NCBI GenBank assembly: GCA_029881495.1
Contig: JAOUMJ010000007.1
Span: 1 to 64,000 of the forward strand
Length of the DNA stretch: 64,000 bases
Direction of reading: 5' to 3'
Source of the DNA: Nitrospinota bacterium
GTDB lineage: Bacteria > Nitrospinota_A > UBA7883 > JACRGQ01
This document shows positions 1 to 9,100 of this stretch, one piece after another. How positions within the stretch are numbered: the stretch's first letter is position 1; each line of letters begins with the position of its first letter. Below the pieces are notes generated by a model. That model did not search any database. It was not told where the DNA came from and worked only from the letters and a program-made list of their open reading frames with translations. The position numbers and the translations under genes were made by a program.

Positions 1-807
1 GCTCTTGGCTTTTTCGATCAGCTCAAAAACCTTGTCGAGCTTGTGCCAGTTGTCCTTCCCCGCCGTTTTGAGGTGGGATATCTGAAGCCTCGCCCCCGAT
101 CTTCTGGCAATCTCGATCGCCTCTTCTATCGATTCAACAAGCGTTTGACCCTCCGAGCGGATATGCGTGGCGAAGATCTTCCCGCTATCCTTGAGTACGG
201 AGGTTACCTCTGCAACCTCCTCAACGGTGGAGAAGCAGGCTGGAGGGTATACGAGACCGATGCTCATACCTGCCGCCCCCTGGTCGAGGCTTTCTTTCAG
301 CCTCCTTTTCATCTCCGCGATATGCTCTTTGGTGACTTTTACGTTCTGCGTGCCGACAACAGAGGCTCTAAGCGTGTTATATCCGACCAAGCCGACGTAG
401 TTCACCGACGAACCTTTTTCGGCGAGCCTTTGCCAGTATTCATCGAATGTTTTCCAGTTCAGGTCGAGGCCGAACTGCTCCTTGTACGATTCGCGTCTTA
501 TTTTCAGTATCTCGCCATCTATCGGAGCGGAGGAGTAGCCGCAGTTTCCCCCTATCTCCGTTGTTACCCCCTGCATTATCTTCCCCTGCGCTTCGGGATC
601 GAACAGGAGGTAGTAGTCGGAATGTGAGTGGACGTCAACGAAACCGGGGAGAGTGTAAAGCCCCTCTCCGTCTATTTCAATCTTTGCTTCTTCGTCAATT
701 TTTCCGGTTTTGGCAATGATACCTTCTTTAATGCCGAGGTCTGTCTTGGCAGAGCCGCCGTTATCTAGGCCGAAGAGGGTGGAGTTCCTGATTACATAAT
801 CAAGCAT
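1..807 (-). CDS. N-acyl-D-amino-acid deacylase family amidohydrolase (partial, 3' end outside window)
   Basis: The frame is open from an ATG at 807 to the window edge: 269 codons, C-terminus missing. It begins MLDYVIRNSTLFG, and about 55 residues in has GFVDVHSHSDYYLL, the metal-binding HxH strand of amidohydrolases. This is followed by QGVTTEIGGNCGYS and, further on, QISHLKTAG, both typical of the D-aminoacylase branch. The family hydrolyses N-acyl-D-amino acids; related members are dihydroorotase- or hydantoinase-like, so the exact substrate is open. The start lies 9 bases after the stop of the lytic transglycosylase on the same strand, so it is probably the last gene of that leftward operon. 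Confidence 0.85.
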   Translation of the reverse strand, partial: MLDYVIRNSTLFGLDNGGSAKTDLGIKEGIIAKTGKIDEEAKIEIDGEGLYTLPGFVDVHSHSDYYLLFDPEAQGKIMQGVTTEIGGNCGYSSAPIDGEILKIRRESYKEQFGLDLNWKTFDEYWQRLAEKGSSVNYVGLVGYNTLRASVVGTQNVKVTKEHIAEMKRRLKESLDQGAAGMSIGLVYPPACFSTVEEVAEVTSVLKDSGKIFATHIRSEGQTLVESIEEAIEIARRSGARLQISHLKTAGKDNWHKLDKVFELIEKAKS

Positions 808-816
808 TGGGGTCGG

Positions 817-3048
817 TTATCTGGCGGAGAGCCTGTCGGCGCCGAAGTGCTGTTCATATATGCTTCTGTAAATTCCGTAGTTCCGCAGTACCTGTTTCAC
901 ATACCCCCTTGTTTCGGGATACGGTATCTGTTCGATGAACTCCTCGATATCGTCGTAGGAGTACCTTTTGAACCATTCGGTAACCTTGCTTTTTCCCGCG
1001 TTGTAGGAGGCGATTGCCGGTATGATATCGCCGTCGGAATCCTTCAGGAGGAAGGCGAGGTAGAAAGCGCCCATCTTGATGTTTGTATCGGGGTCATGAA
1101 GCGTTTCTGCCTTGAAATTCTCGATGCTAAGCGCTCTGGAGATCCTTTTTCCGGTAGCGGGGATTATCTGCATGAGGCCGCGCGCGTTGGCAGGGGAGAT
1201 CGATCTTGTATTGAAACTGCTCTCCTGCCTTATTATCGAGAGAATAAGAAAGGGATCGATCCCGTTTCTGTCCGCTTCATTGAGGATCGTTTCCCAATGC
1301 GAGAGGGGGAACATCAGCATGGTGACCAGTCCGCGCGCTTTAGCCGCTTTCTCGTTGTCGCCCCAGAGTTTCCAGAACTGTCTCAGTACGGAGGGGTAGT
1401 CGTCTATGCTGAAGTATACATAGCTGAGCCAGATGTTGTTTTCGGTGGTTTCTTCCAGGTTAACCGCGATCCGGTTGACAAGTTTTTGTCCATGCTTGGG
1501 AAATCCAAGTTTTCCCCAGTTCTGGGCGGCATTCAGATACCATTTCTGGCGGGCGTCGAGCTTCGGTTTATATTTCATTTTGGAAAAGGAGTCGTCAAGC
1601 TCCTTCTGAACCAGTTCTCTCAGCTTGAAACCGTCCGGGTGAGCAAGCGACGCCTGGGCGTAAACAGGTTTTGCATATCCGGATGAAGCGGAATGAGTGT
1701 AGTAGGAGAATGGGAATTTCTTTTTAAGTGTCGCGTAATAATTTTCGCCGCTCTTTCCCATCTTTTCCTGGTTTCGGCCAAGCCAATAGTAGACCTTCGA
1801 CAGTTCGTCCGAATATGGATAGGAGTAGACATACCGCAAAAATGTTTTATCCGCGTCCTCATGCTGTCCAAGTTTGTAGTAGAGCCAGCCGAGGTGCCAC
1901 AGGCAGTCTTCTGCGATTTCAGTCCGCGGGAAATTCTTCACGGCAAGATTGAAGTTTTTGATGGCGGAGTCGTACTTTTTCTCCTTCTCTTCGATCCTCG
2001 CGGATATGTAGTAGGCCAGAGCTGTATGGGGATGGTTTGGATACTCCCTTATCATCTCGGACAGAATGTGATGCGCCTGCATATCTTTCCCCTGGTTCCA
2101 GAGGAGTCGCGATAGATGATACATCGCCTGCGGGCTCTCTTTTGTTACCGGGCGGAGATTAATGATCTTATTGTACTGAGTTATGGACCTGTCGATCTTG
2201 CCAAGCCGCTTGAGGCAGATCGCCAGTTTTAACATAAGCTCCGAACGCTCTTCATATGTGGTTCCCCGGTCACGTATCAGCCTCAATAGATAGTCCTCGG
2301 CGTCCTTGAACATGCCGTTCCTCATAAGTACCTGGACCCTTCTGTACTTCAGCCTGTAACTTGCCGTTGGGAAACCGCCGGGATACTCTTTTTGCATTCT
2401 GGCGGTCTGCTTGAATGCCGTTTGTGAGATAGGCGAATGAGGAAACATGTAGTAGATCTTCTGGTACGTTCTGTACGCATCTTCAGAGTCGCCGGTTATT
2501 TCGAGATATTGGGCATATTCCCAAAGGGCGTCCTCGGTCTGGTCGGGTCCCTGGCTTAAATGATTCTTTATAAGAACCATCGCATCCTTCACGTTGCCGC
2601 GTTTTACCAAGCCTTTTGCCTTGTAAATGACCATCCTTGAGTAGAGGGGGGAGAAGGGGAACTCAGCCAGAAATCTGTCGGCGATATTTACCAGCTCTTC
2701 ATAATCCTCCCTGTCTAGCAACATCTGTGCGATATTGAATAGCGCGTAATCACCCACCAGGTCGTTTTTACCCGCCTTTCGGAAATGCCTTTCCGCTTCG
2801 ATATTGTTATTCAGTTTGGAGTAGGCATGCCCTCTCAGGTAGGCAACGTTCGCAGCGTCCTGGCTTCTGATAAACGTGTGGATATTGTCGAGTTCCGCAA
2901 GAGCAGAGGGATAATCTTCAATGTCGAAATATTTTATTACATTCCCAAAAGGGTTGGGCGTGGTGGCGTATGCAGGTTTACTGGTGAATAAAAAAGGTAC
3001 AATGATGGCAATTATTAAAAGAGCGTTCCCCCTTACATCTTTATCCAT
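817..3048 (-). CDS. periplasmic soluble lytic transglycosylase with TPR domain (Slt70-like)
   Basis: 743 residues. It cleaves the MurNAc-GlcNAc bond of peptidoglycan, leaving 1,6-anhydro ends. I chose the ATG at 3048 because it gives a signal peptide (ALLIIAIIVPFLF, cleavage after AYA). A longer frame reaches 3183 but would overlap miaA by about 100 bases. Residues about 30-550 are TPR-like helical repeats (paired W/Y-A-Y patterns). The C-terminal SLT domain has the catalytic glutamate (about residue 609) in RQESSFNTRS, then ARGLMQIIPATG and ASYNAGKSKV, the classic GLMQ and AYNAG motifs. It lies 29 bases after miaA and so is probably co-transcribed with it. Confidence 0.93.
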   Translation of the reverse strand: MDKDVRGNALLIIAIIVPFLFTSKPAYATTPNPFGNVIKYFDIEDYPSALAELDNIHTFIRSQDAANVAYLRGHAYSKLNNNIEAERHFRKAGKNDLVGDYALFNIAQMLLDREDYEELVNIADRFLAEFPFSPLYSRMVIYKAKGLVKRGNVKDAMVLIKNHLSQGPDQTEDALWEYAQYLEITGDSEDAYRTYQKIYYMFPHSPISQTAFKQTARMQKEYPGGFPTASYRLKYRRVQVLMRNGMFKDAEDYLLRLIRDRGTTYEERSELMLKLAICLKRLGKIDRSITQYNKIINLRPVTKESPQAMYHLSRLLWNQGKDMQAHHILSEMIREYPNHPHTALAYYISARIEEKEKKYDSAIKNFNLAVKNFPRTEIAEDCLWHLGWLYYKLGQHEDADKTFLRYVYSYPYSDELSKVYYWLGRNQEKMGKSGENYYATLKKKFPFSYYTHSASSGYAKPVYAQASLAHPDGFKLRELVQKELDDSFSKMKYKPKLDARQKWYLNAAQNWGKLGFPKHGQKLVNRIAVNLEETTENNIWLSYVYFSIDDYPSVLRQFWKLWGDNEKAAKARGLVTMLMFPLSHWETILNEADRNGIDPFLILSIIRQESSFNTRSISPANARGLMQIIPATGKRISRALSIENFKAETLHDPDTNIKMGAFYLAFLLKDSDGDIIPAIASYNAGKSKVTEWFKRYSYDDIEEFIEQIPYPETRGYVKQVLRNYGIYRSIYEQHFGADRLSAR

Positions 3049-3077
3049 CCATATATTATAACCATAAAATGAAATTA

Positions 3078-4007
3078 CTAAAGCCCCCTGTAACAATTTG
3101 AAATAAAATCCGATATCTCTTCGGAATGATTGCCGGATGAGACGCTGTCTATCCAAACGGATCCCTTTACCTGGTTGAACCATGTTATCTGGCGCTTGGC
3201 GTAGCGCCTTGTCTCCTGCTGAATTTCGGATGTGAGCCGCTCAAGGGGGAGTTCCCCGTCAATATGTTTCACTATCTGCTTATATCCAACGCTCTGGAAC
3301 GGTTTGCACCCCTTTGAAAAGCCTTTATTGAATATTCCGGCGGTCTCCTCAATCCATCCGCCAGCGATCATATCCTCAACCCTCCTGTTTATACGGTCAT
3401 ATACCTTTTCTCTAGGCCCACAGAGGACGAAATAATCGGCGTCGTACATGGGGGCTTCTCTGGTTTCGCCGTTATTTTCCTTTGGTAGGAGAGCGTTCTC
3501 GATTCCCCTGATGATGCGGTGCGTATCGTTTGGGTGTATTTTTGAGGCTCTTTTCGGGTCGAGACGTATCAGCCACTGGTAGAGCGCCTCTGTCCCTTCT
3601 TCTTTCATGTTTTGCAGGAGCGAATCCCGCAGTTCCGGGTTTTTGGCCGCACCCCCTTCGAGATTCTGCAGAACCGATCTTATGTATAGCCCGGTGCCGC
3701 CGGTCAGTATCGGTACGTTTCCGCGCGAAAATATTTCCTCAATGATCCTCTGGGCATCCTCCCTGAAGTTCCAGAGGGAGTATTCGGCGTCAGGCTCCAG
3801 GATGTCTATAAGATGGTGCGGAACTCGTTCGCGAAACTCCCTGACCGGCTTGCCGGAGCCGATGTCGAAATACCGGTATATCTGCACCGAGTCAGCGCTG
3901 ACTATCTCCCCAGAGATCCTCTCGGCAACCCTCACGGCGGTTTCGCTTTTTCCGACGCCAGTCGGTCCTGCAATGACGATTATTTTTCGTCTGGGGGTTT
4001 CAGGCAT
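3078..4007 (-). CDS. miaA: tRNA dimethylallyltransferase MiaA
   Basis: 309 residues, the normal length. It transfers a dimethylallyl group to N6 of A37 in tRNAs that read codons starting with U. The N-terminal P-loop is GPTGVGKSETA, followed by SADSVQIYRYFDIGSGKP (substrate and tRNA-contacting region) and LTGGTGLYIRSVL. The C-terminal FQSVGYKQ and RRYAKRQITWF stretches are family signatures. It overlaps the upstream methyltransferase gene by 8 bases, so two enzymes that modify the base next to the anticodon may be translationally coupled. Confidence 0.97.
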   Translation of the reverse strand: MPETPRRKIIVIAGPTGVGKSETAVRVAERISGEIVSADSVQIYRYFDIGSGKPVREFRERVPHHLIDILEPDAEYSLWNFREDAQRIIEEIFSRGNVPILTGGTGLYIRSVLQNLEGGAAKNPELRDSLLQNMKEEGTEALYQWLIRLDPKRASKIHPNDTHRIIRGIENALLPKENNGETREAPMYDADYFVLCGPREKVYDRINRRVEDMIAGGWIEETAGIFNKGFSKGCKPFQSVGYKQIVKHIDGELPLERLTSEIQQETRRYAKRQITWFNQVKGSVWIDSVSSGNHSEEISDFISNCYRGL

Positions 4008-4716
4008 TGCGGCCTGCCGGCGCTTTTATCTTCAGTTTGGCGTAGAGGGAAGACATCTCACTGGTGTAACTCTCTCCATCGGTATAAACGGTCAAAGGGG
4101 GGAGAAGCGCCTTTGAGCACTCTCCCCCCTTGACCGCCTGAAACATGACGAGGAAGGGGGTTTCTCCGTTTCTGCTCTGAACAAACCTGGTTCTTTTTAA
4201 CCCGAATCCCGATTTTTTCAATTCTCCTTCTGCTTCCGCGCTTCTTCCGGCAAGATGGCAGAAATAGAAAACCCCACCATCCTTCAGAAGATGCGAGGCG
4301 GAGTCTATAAGCTCGGCCAGAGTCAGTTTGATCTCATGCCTTGCGATGGCGACCTCCTCCAAGTGGTTGATCCTCCCGGACCTGAGTTTCCGGTATGGTG
4401 GATTGCTCACCGCCATATCGAAGCTCTCCCCCCTGAGGATGGATCGCGCCTCCCGGATATCGGCATGGAGGAAGGTCGCGAAAGGTGCATTGCTCTTGCC
4501 GAAAATGAGGGGAGGGCGCTGGATGTCGATGCCGACGAACAGGGCGTCAGGAAACGATTTTGCAAGGAGGAGGGGGATTATCCCGTTTCCGGTGCCAAGG
4601 TCGACTATTCGCCCATGATCCCCCGGCTCCACGAATCCCGCGAGGAGGAACGGGTCGAGCGAGTACCTGTACCCTTTTGCAGGCTGTAATATTTCAATGT
4701 TTTCTGATTCGGACAT
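4000..4716 (-). CDS. TrmN6-like class I SAM-dependent N6-adenine methyltransferase
   Basis: 238 residues from the ATG at 4716, which begins MSESENIEILQPAKGYRYS; a further in-frame ATG at 4758 would add 14 residues that do not resemble the family. Motif I is DLGTGNGIIPLLL and the N6-adenine catalytic motif is NPPY (SNPPYRKLRSG). The QPAKGYRYSLDPFLL opening matches the YfiC/TrmN6 family, which methylates A37 of tRNA-Val. The neighbouring miaA also acts at position 37, which supports a tRNA target. An rRNA or protein-glutamine target is less likely. Confidence 0.85.
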   Translation of the reverse strand: MSESENIEILQPAKGYRYSLDPFLLAGFVEPGDHGRIVDLGTGNGIIPLLLAKSFPDALFVGIDIQRPPLIFGKSNAPFATFLHADIREARSILRGESFDMAVSNPPYRKLRSGRINHLEEVAIARHEIKLTLAELIDSASHLLKDGGVFYFCHLAGRSAEAEGELKKSGFGLKRTRFVQSRNGETPFLVMFQAVKGGECSKALLPPLTVYTDGESYTSEMSSLYAKLKIKAPAGRNA

Positions 4717-4827
4717 CTGTTGATTATAGCGGTATTGGAAAATTCGTTGGGGGGTCAAAAAAATAAATATTTTTCCTAAAGTTTAAAGGTTTGCCGACGA
4801 TAAGACGAGATGGAGGGGTGGATGAGG

Positions 4828-5088
4828 TCAGGCGACTACGGTGATCTTATTCCCCTTCCCGGCATACTTGTGCGCCAGGTTTTCGGCCCTCTGGGCGTCG
4901 AATTCCCATGCCGGCATTGCGATATTTTCGGTGACAGGCTTTCTCGATACAGGCTTGCCTACGCGCTTGGCGCTCTCAGGGGGAGCTACGCCCTTTTTTT
5001 CCGCCGGCGACCTGTGAGGCGGTGCCGCCAGAGGTTCTATACCAACCATTTCGCATTCCTCAATCCATGAAGAAATATCTCCCGCCAT
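4828..5088 (-). CDS. small conserved-looking protein of unknown function
   Basis: 86 residues, with no recognised domain, signal peptide or membrane segment. The middle is rich in Pro, Lys and Ala (about residues 20-55) and looks disordered. The C-terminus is more ordered (AWEFDAQRAENLAHKYAGKG). Codon third positions favour G and C as in the neighbours, supporting real coding. It lies 14 bases after the glycosyltransferase stop and is probably in its operon. A hairpin covers the start codon (5080-5098). A later ATG, 13 codons in, is an alternative start. No function can be assigned. Confidence 0.6.
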   Translation of the reverse strand: MAGDISSWIEECEMVGIEPLAAPPHRSPAEKKGVAPPESAKRVGKPVSRKPVTENIAMPAWEFDAQRAENLAHKYAGKGNKITVVA

Positions 5089-5098
5089 CCCGGCGGGA
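5080..5098 (-). promoter_or_regulatory. hairpin over the start codon of the small gene
   Basis: TCCCGCC and GGCGGGA form a perfect 7-bp GC-rich stem around a 5-base loop. On the minus strand it lies 4 bases after the glycosyltransferase stop and encloses the start codon (5086-5088) of the 86-residue gene. It could lower translation of that gene or act as a weak processing or termination site. It lacks the T-run of an intrinsic terminator. Confidence 0.4.
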
Positions 5099-5102
5099 AT
5101 GC

Positions 5103-5897
5103 CTAAAACATCCTGATTAAAGTATATACGAGGAGGACGGTTATTGACAATGGCACGGCAATTTCACCTGTGGAAAGGCCGAGTTTAGACAGATGGATTA
5201 GGAAAAGGATGTCCTGCCAGAGGGTCATCTTGCTCTTTCCGACGTTTCGCTGGCTGAAAACGTATCCTACCTCCCTCACCTTGTTAAATTTTCCGCGTGC
5301 GAGGGTTTCCAGGAAAATCTTGAAGCCGACGGGGGAGAGTTTGCCGAAATCCACTTTTGTCCTGTCGAACATGAAGCATCCTGTGGTGGCGTCCCTGACG
5401 TGCCAGAGGGTTACAGGGAGGAAGAATCTTGCAATCCATGTGGCAACAACCGAAACGATCACGCGGCTAAGTTCCCAGTCGGAGGTCCCCCCCCCTTCAG
5501 CCTTCCTGCTGGCGACAGCCATATCGAGGCCGTCGTCCTTGATCGCCTTGTACAGTTTATAGATCACCTCGGGCGGGTGCTGAAGGTCGCCGTCGATAAC
5601 GGAGAGGAGAGGCCCCTTGGCGCTCTTCCATCCTGCAAGGACAGCCGTTGCGAGGCCGCGCTCTTCCTGCCTCACGATGAGCTGCAGGTCGACATATGGA
5701 GGGAGGATGTTGGAATCCTGCAGAGCTTCAACCATATCGGCGGTTCCGTCGGGCGAATTGTCATCTACGACAATGATCTCGATGTGCGCCCCGCTGTCGC
5801 GGAACCCTTCCGCTATCTGTTTGACGAGCGAGACGATGTTCTCCGACTCCTTGTAGGTCGGGATAACTATCGATACTTCCGGCGTGGGTTTTTCCAT
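5103..5897 (-). CDS. family 2 glycosyltransferase, polyprenyl-phosphate mannose synthase type
   Basis: 264 residues. The GT-A fold begins with EVSIVIPTYKESENI, then VVDDNSPDGTADM (nucleotide-sugar binding) and SVIDGDLQHPPEVI, where DGDLQHPP is the DxD-like metal site of DPM1/Ppm1-type enzymes. RDATTGCFMFDR and GFKIFLE continue the family pattern. A single hydrophobic segment at the C-terminus (IAVPLSITVLLVYTLI) may anchor it to the inner membrane. The likely product is a polyprenyl-phosphate sugar used as donor by GT-C enzymes, of which there are candidates elsewhere in this window. The sugar cannot be read from the sequence. Confidence 0.88.
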   Translation of the reverse strand: MEKPTPEVSIVIPTYKESENIVSLVKQIAEGFRDSGAHIEIIVVDDNSPDGTADMVEALQDSNILPPYVDLQLIVRQEERGLATAVLAGWKSAKGPLLSVIDGDLQHPPEVIYKLYKAIKDDGLDMAVASRKAEGGGTSDWELSRVIVSVVATWIARFFLPVTLWHVRDATTGCFMFDRTKVDFGKLSPVGFKIFLETLARGKFNKVREVGYVFSQRNVGKSKMTLWQDILFLIHLSKLGLSTGEIAVPLSITVLLVYTLIRMF

Positions 5898-6102
5898 CGG
5901 TGAAGTTTACCAGAAAAGTTGCCGGGCGGTATAGCCGGTTGTGACGTTTTGGAAAAGAGGTAAAGAGCGCGGCGCTGGGAGTCGAGAGGAGAGGAGTCGA
6001 GAGGATGAGAGGGTATCAAGACGGCAAGAGCTGATGGCTCCCAATCGCCCCACCTCAAGGGGGAGCGAAGGGGAGCGGCAATCCGCGGCGGTTGAGCCTC
6101 CT

Positions 6103-9100
6103 CTATTTGTAGAAGCTCTTGAATATCTGGTTGCACCCCATCATCATCATTCCGCATTCGTTTGTGGTGCTGTTATCGTCCTGCGCCCAGATGACGATAC
6201 CGTGCCTTACCCCTGTCGCGGATGATCCGAGGGCGGTAAACGGACCTCCATAAGTGTTCACTCCGCTTGCGCTTATATAGCTGGAAAGCGCTGGCGGGCT
6301 CTGCCAGGTTTTGGAGCCGATACCGTGGTCCTTATACTCGTTCATGTATACCTGCGTGCAGGAGTAGCCGTTAAGACAGTTGGTCGAACCGTCGGATTGT
6401 GTCCAGCCTATGACAGCATTCCCTCCCTGGTCGAGCGAAGCATTTGGGCTGTTGGCATGGGCTCCACTCACGCTTAGGGCATCACCCGTAAGGCTCGAAG
6501 GGAAGGACCATGACGTTCCGTTGAAATGCGCCTTGTATATTCGCGAACAAGCCTGCCAGTTGGAGCAGTTTGTCGTTCCATCCCCCTGGGTCCATGCGAT
6601 CAGGGCGTTTCCGTTCTTTACTGCCACAACCGGGATGCTTGAAGTTGATTGATTGTCAGGGCTTATGTTGTCGAGCAGGCTTGCGTTGTTCGGATGTGTC
6701 CATGCCCCGGCGGACGTAATACCGAAGTCGCTTTTGAATATCTGGAGGCATGACTGGCTGTTGCAGTTTTTAGTGCCGTCTAGCTGTGACCATGCGATGA
6801 CGGTTTTCCCTGTCTCATCCATCGCGACCCTGGGATCTTCCGCAAACTGTCCGTCCGGGCTAATGTTGTCGGTTAGGCTTGCAGGGCCTGTCCATCCCCA
6901 TACGCCGCTGCTTCCCGGTACGGTCTCGCGGTACTCCCTCTTGAATATCTGGTTGCAGGCGTACGAAGGGGTGGGGGAACCGCAGTTCGGTGTGCCGTCC
7001 GACTGGTACCATGCAATAACGGCGTCGCCATTATCTCCCATAGCTACATCCGGGCTTATGCCAGCTGTAGTTGGATAGCTTATATATGCGGTAAGGTCGG
7101 CAGGGAAGGTCCATACGGTAGCCGATGTTATATTGTAATCGGCCATATAAATCCTAGATAGAGTCGTTTGGACTTGTTGCCATACGATAATTGTTTTACC
7201 GCTTGCGTTCATCGCCACATTCGCGGAATATACTCCGCCAGTTCCGGTTGCGTCCGGGTTTACGATGCTGGCAACGGTGTTGTCAGCAGGGTGCGCCCAT
7301 GTTCCCCCTCGGCGCTCGCTCATGAATAGCTGGTTGCAGGGACCATAACCGCTATTACAGTTTTTTGTATTATCTTCCTGCACCCAGATGATAACCGCGT
7401 CGCCGTTGTCGCTTATGGCCACCTTCGGATTTTGCGCATCGGAAGATATCACTGTAACGCCGTCGCCAGCGAACAGGCTTCCGACCGGGCTTATTGAGTC
7501 AGCCGCATTCGCGGGGTATGTCCATGTCTTTGTAGTGGAGTTGTACTCCGCCTTGTATACATGCATGCACGGCCCGCTACATGTAAGGTTCGAAGTATTA
7601 TCCTCCACCCAGACGACTATAGCGTTGCCGTTCTTGTCCATCGCGACGTCCATCTGCGAGGCGACCTCGCTTTCAAATCCTCTGATGCCGAAAAAGTCGT
7701 TCCTGTCTACAGGGTGCATCCAGCCGGGGGCGGTGGTGAAGCTCCAAGGGTAGGGGGAGAGCATCGCGTTGCCGACAGAATCCCAAATACCGGTCGTGAG
7801 GTTCGCGCTGACAGTTTCGCTACCCGGCATGTTTGCAGACGGGGTGAAGATGGCGGTATTCCCGGAAAGGGAGACAGTACCCGATATTGCACCTCCGTTC
7901 AGTGTGAAGGTGCTTGTCGTAAGCGTCGCGGCATCCATGTCGTCATCGAAGGTCGCAGTAACGGTTGAATCGACAGCCACGCTTGTGGCGGTATCGACCG
8001 GCGAGGTGCTTGATACTGATGGCGCAAGAGTATCAACTTCGAAACTTCTAATTGAGGATCTCACACCGGTCGCTCCGTTTGTGTCGACAGGCGTTACCCC
8101 CCAGTAGTACATCTGTCCCGCTCCGCCGGATAGCGCGGAGGTGAGGGTCTTTGACGTGGTTGCGATCCCGGTGATCGTCTGGTCCGGGGCCGAGAGGTCG
8201 GCATTCTTTGATACCTCAAGTTTGTATGTTGTAGCGTTTGAGTTCGAGCCCCACGCAAAGGAGGGGAGAGTGCTCTTGGTCGAGAAACCGTTTGAAGGGG
8301 ATGAGAGCGTTACCGTGCCGAGGCTTATGTCGAACGAGCCGCTACTGCTCCATGTCGCGGCCTGCACGTTGTTCTCGTCTATCACCGCCACGCGGTAGTA
8401 GTATGTCGTCAGGTTTTGAAGCGTAGTCCCGGCTACGGTGTGCGCGGAAGTTGAGATCGGCGTCGTGGCATCCTCGACCGTCGTACCGAAACCGGGATCG
8501 GTCGATACCTGCACCCTGTATTTCGCGTTTACAAGTGAGCTGTCTGTCCAGTCGATCGTCGGTTTTGTGGCGACAATGGTTCCCGACGGCGAGAGGGGGG
8601 AGACTTTCCCAAGGTTAGTATTGAAAGAGCCTTTCGCGCTCCATGCCCCCTGCATTCCGTTCGCGTCAACAACGGCTACACGGTAGTGATAGGTCGTCAG
8701 GTCGGCAAGGGGGGTTAGTACGGTATGAATGGAGCTGGAGGGCGTAGCTACCTGAGTTGTTCCGCCGGTCGGGAACGCCGGGTTGGCAGAGACCTCCACG
8801 ATATACGAGGCGTTTGTAAGAGTGCTGTCTGTCCAGTCGATAACCGGCTTGGTATCGCTTATCGTCCCTGACGGGCTCAGGAGGCTCACCGCGCCAAGGT
8901 TAATGCTAATAGATTTTGAACCGCTCCACGCTCCCGGTACGCCGTTTTCGTCCACCACCGCGACCTGGTAGTAGTACGAATTCAGGTTGGTCAATGCGGA
9001 AGTGAGCGGGTAGGAAGCAGAAGCGGCGTTACCCGATTCGAATACCGCTTTTGTAATTGAGTCGACAACCTGCACCTTGTATGAAGCTCCCGGAAGCGGG

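Noticed and set aside
847-1686. 279-codon plus-strand frame opposite the lytic transglycosylase
   Set aside because: It lies fully opposite a gene with clear SLT and TPR motifs, and it has no family features.
5867-6157. 96-codon minus-strand frame between the lipoprotein and the glycosyltransferase
   Set aside because: It overlaps both neighbours, has no RBS, and reads through a simple GAG-rich repeat; no sign of coding.
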